Of a stretch of 64,000 bases of DNA, positions 9,726-16,961 are shown one piece after another (positions within the stretch are counted from its first letter, which is position 1; each line of letters starts with the position of its first letter). The position numbers and the translations under genes are program-made. Source of the stretch: Rhodococcus sp. P-2 (GTDB lineage Bacteria; Actinomycetota; Actinomycetes; Mycobacteriales; Mycobacteriaceae). Below the pieces are notes generated by a model. That model was not told where the DNA came from. It made no database searches and saw only the letters and a list, made by a program, of their open reading frames with translations. The stretch is from contig NZ_CP066779.1 of assembly GCF_016598535.1 (NCBI RefSeq), positions 620,001 to 684,000 on the forward strand. The letters are read 5' to 3'.

Positions 9726-10027
9726 GTCATCGCGAGGGACGGACAACGTGCAGCTACAATGGTCTTGGGAGTTCGCCAGTTCCCCCGGGCCATTTGGTTA
9801 GCCGGGACGGCTGTCTTCACACGAACCCCACCGATAATGTGCGCGCACCTGCATCGACGGTTGTTGCCCGCTTCGCCGAGATCGCCGGACGGTTCGAATT
9901 CGTCCGAGTGGAATTCAGTGCTGAGGCGTAGGCATGACCGAAGAAAAAGAGGGCATCGACATCGGCCGACTTACGGCCTGGCCCCTTACCTTGTGCGTGC
10001 GTACCGCCACGAGGAAAGGCTAGTCCC
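9726..10027. other. 302-bp divergent intergenic region upstream of rhlE
   Basis: Separates the ferritin-like gene (minus) from rhlE (plus) and must hold promoters for both. The one structured item I see is a 29-codon plus-strand ORF at 9934-10023 just before rhlE, listed separately. No clear palindromes, repeats or RNA motifs were found by eye. Long leaders are common before DEAD-box helicase genes. Confidence 0.6.
9934..10023 (+). CDS. Candidate 29-aa leader ORF before rhlE
   Basis: ATG at 9934 to TAG at 10021-10023 encodes a 29-residue peptide starting MTEEKEGIDIGRLTAWP and ending ATRKG. It stops 4 nt before the proposed CTG start of rhlE, and its last codons carry GAGGAAAGG, which is also the presumed ribosome site of rhlE. 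That layout would allow translational coupling. The ORF has only a weak SD (GAGGCG) and no recognised homolog, so it may be chance. Confidence 0.3.
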   Translation: MTEEKEGIDIGRLTAWPLTLCVRTATRKG

Positions 10028-11632
10028 CTGAGCAAGATCACTGTCGACCACGAAGACGAAGCAACCGAGAACACCGTTTCCGTCCAGCTCGACGACACCC
10101 ATGTACCCCCGACCTTCGCCGAACTCGGTGTCCGCGACGAAATCGTCCGCGCACTGAACGAGATCGGCATCGAGCGCACCTTCGCCATCCAGGAACTCAC
10201 CCTCCCGTTGGCTCTCGCCGGTGACGACCTCATCGGTCAGGCACGAACCGGTATGGGCAAGACCTTCGGTTTCGGCGTCCCGCTCCTGCATCGCATCGTC
10301 ACCGCCGAGAACGGCACGGCGGTCCTCGACGGCACTCCCCGCGCGCTGATCATCGTTCCCACCCGCGAACTGTGCATCCAGGTCGCCCGCGACCTCGAGA
10401 ACGCCAGCAAGTACCTCCGCGTCGGCGACCGTGGTCTGCAGGTTCTGCCCATCTACGGCGGCCGGCCGTACGAGGCGCAGATCTCGGCACTCCAGAAGGG
10501 CGTCGACGTTGTCGTCGGCACCCCGGGTCGCCTGCTCGACCTCGCCAACCAGTCGCACCTGATCCTGGGCAAGGTCGGCGTTCTCGTCCTCGACGAGGCC
10601 GACGAAATGCTCGACCTCGGCTTCCTCCCCGACATCGAACGCCTCATGGGCATGGTCCCCGACAAGCGTCAGACAATGCTCTTCTCGGCCACGATGCCCG
10701 GCCCGATCATCACTCTGGCTCGCACCTTCCTGACGCAGCCGACGCACATCCGCGCCGAGGAAGCCGAATCCTCCGCAGTGCACGACCGCACGAGCCAGCA
10801 CATCTACCGTGCGCACGCTCTCGACAAAGCCGAGATGGTTGCCCGCGTACTGCAGGCCGAAGGCCGCGGCGCGACGATGATCTTCACCCGTACCAAGCGC
10901 ACCGCCCAGAAAGTCGCCGACGATCTCGCCGAGCGTGGTTTCTCCGTCGGCGCGGTCCACGGCGACCTCGGACAGATCGCCCGTGAAAAGGCACTGAAGG
11001 GCTTCCGCAACGGCAAGGTCGACGTTCTCGTCGCCACCGACGTCGCTGCACGCGGTATCGACATCGACGACGTCACCCACGTCATCAACTACCAGTGCCC
11101 CGAAGACGAGAAGACCTACGTCCACCGCATCGGTCGTACCGGCCGCGCCGGACGCACCGGCATCGCCGTCACGCTGGTCGACTGGGACGACATCCCTCGT
11201 TGGCAGCTCATCGACAAGGCACTGAGCCTCGGAATCCCCGATCCGGTCGAGACGTACTCGAGCTCGCCGCACCTCTACGAGGAGCTGTCGATCCCGGCCG
11301 ATGCCAAGGGCACTGTACGCAAGGCCAAGGCCGCGCCTGAGAAGGCTGCAACCGACAAAGCCGCAACGGACAAGGCAGACGCGCCGAAGACGACCGACTC
11401 CGACGGCAACGAAGAGAAGGCCGCTCCCCGCCGCAACCGGACCCGTCGCCGCACCCGCGCCGGCGCTTCGGCCGACGTCGCGACGTCCACCACCGCTACC
11501 GCGACCACCGCTCCCCCCTCGGCACCCGCCGCAACCGGTGCCGAGAACACGGACGACGACGGAGCAGCCAAGCCGCGTCGCCGTCGGCGTCGTCGCCCCG
11601 CGGCTACCGCGACGGCAGGCGCCGCAGAGTAA
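10028..11632 (+). CDS. rhlE: DEAD-box ATP-dependent RNA helicase (RhlE-type)
   Basis: Unwinds structured RNA, acting in ribosome assembly, RNA decay or cold response; 534 residues. Seen in order: Q-motif region FAELGVRDEIVRALNEIGIERTFAIQELTL, Walker A ARTGMGKT, PTREL, GG, TPGR, DEAD in VLDEADEML, SAT, then the C-terminal RecA domain with ARGIDIDDV and HRIGRTGRAGR. The last 110 residues are a low-complexity Ala/Lys/Arg tail ending RRRRRRRPAAT, a likely RNA-binding arm. The reading frame is open from 9938 but has no ATG, GTG or TTG before the Q-motif. The best start is CTG 10028, with GAGGAAAGG (10011-10019) 8 nt upstream; starting at TTG 10208 would delete the Q-motif. Confidence 0.9.
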   Translation: MSKITVDHEDEATENTVSVQLDDTHVPPTFAELGVRDEIVRALNEIGIERTFAIQELTLPLALAGDDLIGQARTGMGKTFGFGVPLLHRIVTAENGTAVLDGTPRALIIVPTRELCIQVARDLENASKYLRVGDRGLQVLPIYGGRPYEAQISALQKGVDVVVGTPGRLLDLANQSHLILGKVGVLVLDEADEMLDLGFLPDIERLMGMVPDKRQTMLFSATMPGPIITLARTFLTQPTHIRAEEAESSAVHDRTSQHIYRAHALDKAEMVARVLQAEGRGATMIFTRTKRTAQKVADDLAERGFSVGAVHGDLGQIAREKALKGFRNGKVDVLVATDVAARGIDIDDVTHVINYQCPEDEKTYVHRIGRTGRAGRTGIAVTLVDWDDIPRWQLIDKALSLGIPDPVETYSSSPHLYEELSIPADAKGTVRKAKAAPEKAATDKAATDKADAPKTTDSDGNEEKAAPRRNRTRRRTRAGASADVATSTTATATTAPPSAPAATGAENTDDDGAAKPRRRRRRRPAATATAGAAE

Positions 11633-11641
11633 GCTGCCGAT

Positions 11642-12844
11642 GTGCTGGCTCCCGAAAGGCGTACTCGCTCAGATCTGATCGGTGCGCTGGCTCTCGCGCT
11701 GGCCGTAGTCGTAGCGGTGACCGTGGTGTGGTTGCGCAGTGATGCGCACGGAACCACCTCGGTCACCGCTGACACGTCTCTCCCGCCTCTCTCGACGTCG
11801 GTGTTGTTGCCCGACATCCTGAATCAGACGTGGGAATCCGCCAGTGCCGATTCGTCGGCGCCGATCACCGTCGGCAATGCCGTCGTCACCGCCGACGGCT
11901 CCGAAGTGATCGGCCGCGATCCGGCAACGGGTGAAGAAGTGTGGCGCTATGCGCGCAACATCCCCCTGTGCGGTGCGATCGGTTCATGGGATCGCGTCGT
12001 CAGCGTCTATCAGGACGATCGCGGTTGCTCCCAGGTCACGTCACTGGTCGCGGACACCGGCGCCCGAAAAGACCAGCGCAACAGCGACGCCGATTCCGCG
12101 GTCAGTTTGTCGGCGGACGGCACCTACCTGATCTCACGCGGCAGTGAGCGAATGGAACTGTGGCGCTCGGACCTTGTCCGAACCCTCGAGTACGGCCGGG
12201 TCGACGCGAAGGTCAATCCCAACAAGCAACCTCGCACCGGATGCACGCTGCTCGACGCCGCGTCGAGCGCCAACCGTGTCTCGGTACTCGAACGCTGCCC
12301 CGGTGAAGCCTCCAACAGGTTGACGGTGATGAATCCCGCTCCCAAGGACGCCCAGGAACCCGAGGAGTACGGATCCTCGATTCTCCTCGACTCCGAGGGC
12401 GCCCGCCTGCTGGCCGTGGCCGGCGAGAAAACGGCGGTCTACCTCCCCGCCGCCAACGGAACTGTTTCTCGCATCAGCATTTTCGACGGATCCGGCAGCC
12501 CGATCGTCGACTATCCGATCGAGGGAGCGGTGACCGAAGATGCTCGCACCCACGCCGACAAGGCTTCGATCACGTGGTGGACCGGGTCGCAGACGGTCAA
12601 CCTCCGACTGAGCGATCTGGCTCCGACGTGGATCGTCAACGGAACGTCCGGGCCCGGAAGCATGGTCGCCGGTCAGATGCTCATCCCCGTTCCGGGCGGC
12701 ATTGCAGCCGTCAGCCCGTCGGACGGAGCGGTGCAGCGCATGATCGCCGTCGACCGCGGTGAGACGGCGACACCGATCGTGCTCGCCAGTGCGGGCGAGA
12801 CGATTCTGGAACAGCGCGGCGATACCTTGTTCGCGCTGCGCTAG
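11642..12844 (+). CDS. Membrane-anchored beta-propeller-like protein (Rv3212-like)
   Basis: Conserved actinobacterial protein of unknown function, 400 residues. One membrane segment at about 12-31 (LIGALALALAVVVAVTVVWL) follows a short basic start, so the rest is probably extracytoplasmic. The body has repeated short strands such as GSEVIGRDPATGEEVWRYAR, typical of PQQ-like/quinoprotein beta-propellers; cysteines at about 115-140 and near 200 may form disulfides. The GTG start lies 6 nt after TAAGCT (11630-11635), which itself overlaps the rhlE stop codon, so a leaderless transcript may start at this GTG. Its 3' end faces the ParA gene with 13 bp between them. Confidence 0.8.
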   Translation: MLAPERRTRSDLIGALALALAVVVAVTVVWLRSDAHGTTSVTADTSLPPLSTSVLLPDILNQTWESASADSSAPITVGNAVVTADGSEVIGRDPATGEEVWRYARNIPLCGAIGSWDRVVSVYQDDRGCSQVTSLVADTGARKDQRNSDADSAVSLSADGTYLISRGSERMELWRSDLVRTLEYGRVDAKVNPNKQPRTGCTLLDAASSANRVSVLERCPGEASNRLTVMNPAPKDAQEPEEYGSSILLDSEGARLLAVAGEKTAVYLPAANGTVSRISIFDGSGSPIVDYPIEGAVTEDARTHADKASITWWTGSQTVNLRLSDLAPTWIVNGTSGPGSMVAGQMLIPVPGGIAAVSPSDGAVQRMIAVDRGETATPIVLASAGETILEQRGDTLFALR

Positions 12845-12857
12845 AAGCTCGCCTTCC

Positions 12858-13655
12858 TCAGAGCGCCAGTTCCGGCGCGAAAGTCACGACTTCGTTTCCA
12901 GCCCAATGCTTTACGAGATTGTCGGCGAGTTCGCGATAAGCATCCGCGCCCTTGTTCTTTCGTCCGGCGAGGACCGTCGCGCCCGACGCGGACGCCTCGG
13001 CGAACTTGACCGTGCGTGGGATCGGCGGCGCCAGAACGGCGAGGGAGTAACGGTCGCTGACGTCGGCGAGCACGTCGCGACTGTGCGTGGTTCGAGCGTC
13101 GTACAGAGTCGGAAGTGCGCCGAGCAGAACAAGATCCGGGTTGGTGATGGCTTGGACTTCACGAACCGTACGCAGCAGCTGTCCGACGCCGCGGTGCGCG
13201 AGGGTCTCGCATTGCAGTGGAACCAGAACCGACTGCGCCGCAGTCAATCCGTTGAGTGTGAGCACACCCAACGACGGTGGGCAGTCGATGATGACGACGT
13301 CGTAAGAACCCAGGAGCGGAGACAGCGCCCGCTTGAGCGCGAACTCTCGGCCGGGTCGCATCAGAAGCAACGCTTCAGCGCCCGCGAGATCGATCGTGGC
13401 CGGCAGCAGGTCCATGCCGTCGTCCGTCTTCAGCACGGCGTCGACCGCGTCGAGATCACCCGCCAGGACCTCGTTGACCGAACGCTCGAGGCGATCCGGG
13501 TTGTGGCCGAGCGAGAACGTCAGGCAGCCCTGCGGGTCGAGATCCACCACCAGGACTCGTTGTCCGAGCGCGGTCAAAGCCGCACCGAGAGAGGCGACGG
13601 TAGTGGTTTTAGCCACGCCGCCCTTTTGATTCGCCACTGCGAGAACCGTCGTCAC
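12858..13655 (-). CDS. ParA/Soj-family ATPase (Rv3213c-like)
   Basis: Cytoplasmic P-loop ATPase of the ParA/MinD superfamily, 265 residues. The deviant Walker A is NQKGGVAKTTT near residue 10 with the signature Lys, the A' motif is VVDLDPQGCLTFSLG, and Walker B is DVVIIDCPPSLGVLT. No ParB gene is adjacent, so this is probably an orphan ParA positioning another cargo rather than the chromosome Soj (inference). GTG 13655 is preferred over GTG 13673 because AAGGA lies about 6 nt before it. Fatty-acid or whiB1 neighbours give no clear functional clue. Confidence 0.85.
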   Translation of the reverse strand: MTTVLAVANQKGGVAKTTTVASLGAALTALGQRVLVVDLDPQGCLTFSLGHNPDRLERSVNEVLAGDLDAVDAVLKTDDGMDLLPATIDLAGAEALLLMRPGREFALKRALSPLLGSYDVVIIDCPPSLGVLTLNGLTAAQSVLVPLQCETLAHRGVGQLLRTVREVQAITNPDLVLLGALPTLYDARTTHSRDVLADVSDRYSLAVLAPPIPRTVKFAEASASGATVLAGRKNKGADAYRELADNLVKHWAGNEVVTFAPELAL

Positions 13656-13726
13656 ACGTAGATCCTTGCGCACTTCGCGCCAGGAGGCGAGCTACACACG
13701 CGAGGCAGCCTGCAATGATGGTCGAC

Positions 13727-14350
13727 ATGACCTCCCAGTCCACCCCCTCGTCGATCCCTCTCGGTGCTCGCGTCGTACTGATGCGCCACGGTGAAACCGA
13801 GTGGGCACGGACCGGAAAACACACCGGACGGACCGAGGTTCCACTGACTCCGCTCGGCGAAATGCAGGCCACCGCGACCGGAAACCGACTGCGGACACTC
13901 GACCTCCGCAATCCCATGATTCTGACGAGTCCGCGTTTGCGCGCACAGCTGACGGGTGATCTTGCCGGCCTGCCGGAGGAGCGAACCTGGGATGCACTGT
14001 CCGAATGGGACTACGGGGACTACGAGGGCCTCACGACGCCCGAGATCCGGGCAACGGTGCCCGATTGGACCGTCTGGACACACCCGTGTCCCGGCGGTGA
14101 GCAGGCCGACCAGATCCATGCCCGCACCGACATGGTGCTGTCGATGGTGCGTTCGCAGCTACCCGAGCGGGACGTGATCCTGATCGGGCACGGCCACTTC
14201 TCACGCGCACTCATCGCTCGCTGGCTCGAGCTCCCCGTGACGGAAGGAAAGCGCTTCGCGTTGTCGCCCGGCGCATACACGGTTCTCGGTTACGAGCACG
14301 GGGCTACTCACCTCCTCCACCACAACGTGCCACCGCTCGTGGAGGCGTGA
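13727..14350 (+). CDS. Histidine phosphatase family protein (Gpm2/Rv3214-like)
   Basis: Phosphoglycerate-mutase-fold phosphatase, about 207 residues. The catalytic RHG is in VVLMRHGETEWARTGKHTG; the second His is in DVILIGHGHFSRALIARWLEL, and the acid is probably in ALSEWDYGDYEGLT. The mycobacterial homolog Rv3214 (Gpm2) was shown to be an acid phosphatase rather than a mutase (recalled). Start: ATG 13727 sits 7 nt after AATGAT, a leaderless -10 layout; ATG 13715 is also in frame and would add four residues. The siderophore gene entC that follows in M. tuberculosis is absent here. Confidence 0.85.
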   Translation: MTSQSTPSSIPLGARVVLMRHGETEWARTGKHTGRTEVPLTPLGEMQATATGNRLRTLDLRNPMILTSPRLRAQLTGDLAGLPEERTWDALSEWDYGDYEGLTTPEIRATVPDWTVWTHPCPGGEQADQIHARTDMVLSMVRSQLPERDVILIGHGHFSRALIARWLELPVTEGKRFALSPGAYTVLGYEHGATHLLHHNVPPLVEA

Positions 14351-14367
14351 GGCTTAAGATCCTCTGC

Positions 14368-14847
14368 ATGATCCGACGCGCCACGCCCGCAGACGTCCAG
14401 CCGATCACCGACATGATCTACGAGTTGGCGGACTACCAGAAGGCCCTCGACGAGTGCACCGTGAAGGCGGAACAGATCGGCGAGGCTTTGTTCGGACCGG
14501 CCGCGACGGCCTTCGCGCACGTCGCTGTGAATTCCGCCGACGACGTCGTCGGCATGGCGCTGTGGTTTCGCAATTTCTCCACGTGGGACGGCGCGCACGG
14601 CATCTACCTCGAGGACCTGTACGTCAAGCCCAGCCAGCGCGGATCAGGGCACGGGAAGGCTCTTCTGGCCGCGCTCGCCAAGGAGTGCACCGACAACGAC
14701 TACACCAGGCTGTCCTGGTCGGTGCTCAACTGGAACACCCCCTCGATCAAGTTCTACGAGTCACTCGGTGCCGACGCGAAGACGGAGTGGACCACGTATC
14801 GCCTGACCGGCACCCACCTCGGGGCGCTCGCGGCCGAGGCCGAGTAG
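14368..14847 (+). CDS. GNAT family N-acetyltransferase (Rv3216-like)
   Basis: Acetyl-CoA-dependent acetyltransferase, 159 residues, covering one whole GNAT fold. The acetyl-CoA pyrophosphate loop is in LEDLYVKPSQRGSGHGKALLAALAKEC, i.e. the R/QxxGxG/A signature as QRGSGHG. The C-terminal YESLGA motif is also family-typical. Similarity to diamine/thialysine acetyltransferases is plausible given EDLYVKPSQRG, but the substrate is unknown. ATG 14368 is chosen since it opens the fold (MIRRATPADV) and TAAGAT (14355-14360) ends 7 nt before it; GTG 14347 is an alternative overlapping the previous stop. Confidence 0.85.
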   Translation: MIRRATPADVQPITDMIYELADYQKALDECTVKAEQIGEALFGPAATAFAHVAVNSADDVVGMALWFRNFSTWDGAHGIYLEDLYVKPSQRGSGHGKALLAALAKECTDNDYTRLSWSVLNWNTPSIKFYESLGADAKTEWTTYRLTGTHLGALAAEAE

Positions 14848-14851
14848 GAGT

Positions 14852-15334
14852 TCAGTCTTTCTTGCGCCCGGTGTCGCCGGTTCCTTCGGCGTCCGGACGT
14901 TCCTCGTCCGATGACGCCTCGTCGGCATAGGCTCCGTACTCCGCTGCCATCCACCGAGACGTCGGCGCCGAGAACAGGCAGCCGAGGGCACCGAGAACGA
15001 CGACACCCAGAACGATGCCGAGCGGAACCTGATGTGAATCGGTCAGCAGCGACCAGGCAACCGGCAGGAGCAGCAGCTGGGCGACGACGGCGATGGCCCG
15101 GCCCCACCGGCGACCGGTCAACAGCGCTATACCGGCAGCCAACACCGCGCCGCCGAGGATCGCGACCCAGGCGGCAAATCCGTATCCGTTGGTGACGCTC
15201 TGATCGTGGCCGGTTGCACCGCGAATCACTGCGACGATCGCGAACCCGGCGGCAACGAGCCCTTGCAGCGTCACGAGGGCACCTGCCCATGTGACTGTCT
15301 TGGGCAGGGCGTTCGGACTGGCGGTATTCGGCAC
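14852..15334 (-). CDS. Four-helix small membrane protein (Rv3217c-like)
   Basis: Integral membrane protein, 160 residues, function unknown. Four hydrophobic segments are seen at about 14-37, 52-70, 78-98 and 104-123, followed by an acidic C-terminal tail ending DTGRKKD, likely cytoplasmic. The GTG start lies 6 nt from TAGGCT on the minus strand (15341-15346), matching a leaderless promoter. It is divergent from the diacylglycerol-kinase-like gene with only 41 bp between starts, and both have a TAGGCT hexamer at leaderless spacing. Confidence 0.8.
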   Translation of the reverse strand: MPNTASPNALPKTVTWAGALVTLQGLVAAGFAIVAVIRGATGHDQSVTNGYGFAAWVAILGGAVLAAGIALLTGRRWGRAIAVVAQLLLLPVAWSLLTDSHQVPLGIVLGVVVLGALGCLFSAPTSRWMAAEYGAYADEASSDEERPDAEGTGDTGRKKD

Positions 15335-15375
15335 GAGGCCAGCCTAGAACACGACACCGGATAGGCTCATGCCCC

Positions 15376-16332
15376 GTGCGCGCACTGCTGATCGTCAACC
15401 CCAATGCCACCTCCACCACCGCTGCCGGTCGTGACCTGTTGGCACACGCCCTCGAGAGTCGGGTGCGACTTACTGTGGCGCACACCACACATCGGGGACA
15501 CGCTGCCGAACTGGCGCGCGAAGCCCACGAAGACGGGTTCGGCTCGGTGATCGTCCACGGCGGCGACGGCACGGTCAACGAAGTGGTCAACGGACTGCTC
15601 GGGTCACCGCATCCCACGTCCATGAAATCGGTTCCGGTCGGTCCGATCCCGACGATCGCAGTCGTCCCCGGAGGCTCGGCAAACGTTTTCGCGCGCTCAC
15701 TCGGTATCGCCGCCGACCCGATCGACGCCACGAACCAACTCGTCGACCTTCTCTCCGAGCGCACGCGACGCCGAATCGGACTCGCACACTGCGACAACCG
15801 TTGGTTCACGTTCAACGCCGGAATGGGCCTCGACGCCGATGTCTGCGAGGCCGTCGACGCCAGCCGCAAAAACGGTGACGCCGCCACACCCGCCCGGTAC
15901 GTCCGAACCGCAATCGCGGCGTTCTTCCGTGCCAAGCGAGCCGAACCAGCACTGACCGTCCACCTTCCCGATCAGGATCCCGTCTCCGGAGTCCACTACG
16001 CGTTCGTGTCGAACTCGAGCCCGTGGACATATCTGGAAGAGCGCCCCGTACACACCAATCCGGGAACGACTTTCGACAGCGGACTCGGCATCTTCGCCAT
16101 GACGAGCACCAAAGTCCTTCCGTCCTTGCGGGTTGTGCGACAGCTCCTCGCACGCGGCGCCGAGCCGAAATCGAAGGTTCTTCTCCGCACCGACGACGTC
16201 CCGTCAATCACCATCGAATCGTCGCGACCGATCGGACTGCAGATGGACGGCGACTACATCGGACTTCGCGAAAAGGTCGAATTCACCTCGGTCCCGGATG
16301 CACTGGAAGTGTTCGCGCCGATTGCGACGTGA
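15376..16332 (+). CDS. Diacylglycerol/lipid kinase family protein (Rv3218-like)
   Basis: Member of the DAGK/YegS/NAD-kinase-like fold, 318 residues, predicted to phosphorylate a lipid alcohol such as diacylglycerol or a polyprenol-linked lipid at the membrane. The nucleotide-binding GGDGT motif is at residues 62-66 (VIVHGGDGTVNEVVNGLLG), followed by VVPGGSANVFARSLGI. The C-terminal beta-sandwich contains LQMDGDYIG. The substrate is not deducible. GTG start, 8 nt after TAGGCT (15362-15367). It precedes whiB1, separated by a 255-bp regulatory gap. Confidence 0.88.
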   Translation: MRALLIVNPNATSTTAAGRDLLAHALESRVRLTVAHTTHRGHAAELAREAHEDGFGSVIVHGGDGTVNEVVNGLLGSPHPTSMKSVPVGPIPTIAVVPGGSANVFARSLGIAADPIDATNQLVDLLSERTRRRIGLAHCDNRWFTFNAGMGLDADVCEAVDASRKNGDAATPARYVRTAIAAFFRAKRAEPALTVHLPDQDPVSGVHYAFVSNSSPWTYLEERPVHTNPGTTFDSGLGIFAMTSTKVLPSLRVVRQLLARGAEPKSKVLLRTDDVPSITIESSRPIGLQMDGDYIGLREKVEFTSVPDALEVFAPIAT

Positions 16333-16433
16333 GTCAGGCAACACGTTTGACCTGCAAATACTCTGGTGCCGAATAGCCGAAATCGGGTAAAATGCCGGTG
16401 ACGCCCAGGTGGCCGTCAGGTGTGTCACAAATT

Positions 16434-16449
16434 AGTGAGTTGGCCCACG
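16434..16449. promoter_or_regulatory. CRP-type operator upstream of whiB1
   Basis: AGTGAGTTGGCCCACG has the GTG-A...CAC half-site layout of mycobacterial CRP (Rv3676). It closely resembles the CRP1 site of the M. tuberculosis whiB1 promoter as I recall it (AGTGAGATAGCCCACG). It lies about 27 bp upstream (centre to centre) of a TTGACA -35-like hexamer at 16466-16471. Confidence 0.7.
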
Positions 16450-16465
16450 AACCCGTTCAAACCTA

Positions 16466-16471
16466 TTGACA
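16466..16471 (+). promoter_or_regulatory. Probable -35 element of whiB1
   Basis: A consensus TTGACA occurs here, 117 bp before the whiB1 ATG and just downstream of the CRP-like site. The matching -10 is not clear; GCATTC-like sequence lies at the expected distance. The promoter is therefore likely but the exact start point is not shown. Confidence 0.5.
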
Positions 16472-16539
16472 TACCGCGAGTTCGTGAAAGCATTCACAAG
16501 TAACAGTGCGGAAACATTGATGACGCACACACAAACTCA

Positions 16540-16567
16540 TTGGTACCAAATGGTGTGAATACACACC
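16540..16567. promoter_or_regulatory. Two adjacent palindromes in the whiB1 leader
   Basis: TTGGTACCAA (16540-16549) is a perfect palindrome. GGTGTG-AATA-CACACC (16552-16567) is an inverted repeat with 4 nt between arms. Both lie 20-48 nt before the whiB1 start, downstream of the presumed promoter, so they could be operators acting as roadblocks or leader RNA structure. Confidence 0.4.
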
Positions 16568-16587
16568 CAATTAAGGAGCGAAAAAAG

Positions 16588-16842
16588 ATGGACTGGCGCC
16601 ACAACGCAATCTGTCGCGACGAGGATCCCGAACTGTTCTTCCCGGTGGGAAACAGCGGACCGGCCCTCGCTCAGATCGCTGATGCCAAGGTTGTCTGCAA
16701 CCGCTGCCCCGTCACCGCCGAGTGCCTGTCCTGGGCTCTCGAGTCCGGTCAGGATGCAGGCGTCTGGGGCGGAATGAGCGAAGACGAGCGTCGCGCACTC
16801 AAGCGTCGCAACGCACGTACCCGTGCACGCACTTCCGTCTAG
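16588..16842 (+). CDS. whiB1: WhiB1 iron-sulfur transcriptional regulator
   Basis: Essential 4Fe-4S protein that partners the primary sigma factor and responds to nitric oxide in mycobacteria. It has 84 residues. The four cluster cysteines are C9, C37, C40 and C46 in the C-x27-CxxC-x5-C pattern, followed by the sigma-contact turn VWGGMSEDERR and a basic C-terminus KRRNARTRAR for DNA binding. The ATG at 16588 is preferred over the in-frame ATG 16540 because AAGGAG lies 8 nt upstream and the MDWRHNAIC start is family-typical. It is followed by a strong terminator, so it is monocistronic. Upstream are a CRP-like site and palindromes. Confidence 0.96.
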   Translation: MDWRHNAICRDEDPELFFPVGNSGPALAQIADAKVVCNRCPVTAECLSWALESGQDAGVWGGMSEDERRALKRRNARTRARTSV

Positions 16843-16902
16843 GTAGAACCGAGACGTTCGACTCGCGACGGAGAACAGCCCCTCCGCACAGTCGAAGACG
16901 AC

Positions 16903-16932
16903 AGCCCGGCACCACATGGTGCCGGGCTTTTT
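16903..16932. terminator. Intrinsic terminator between whiB1 and pdtaS
   Basis: AGCCCGGCACC (16903-16913) pairs perfectly with GGTGCCGGGCT (16918-16928) around a 4-nt loop. The run of five T at 16928-16932 makes it a classic terminator for whiB1. It also lies 30 bp beyond the stop of the convergent pdtaS gene. Confidence 0.93.
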
Positions 16933-16961
16933 GTCTGCTCGAATCAGTAACGATGCTCGAA

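Noticed and set aside
9986-11272. 428-codon minus-strand frame opposite rhlE
   Set aside because: Mirrors the rhlE codon pattern and has no domain features; helicase motifs are clear on the plus strand.
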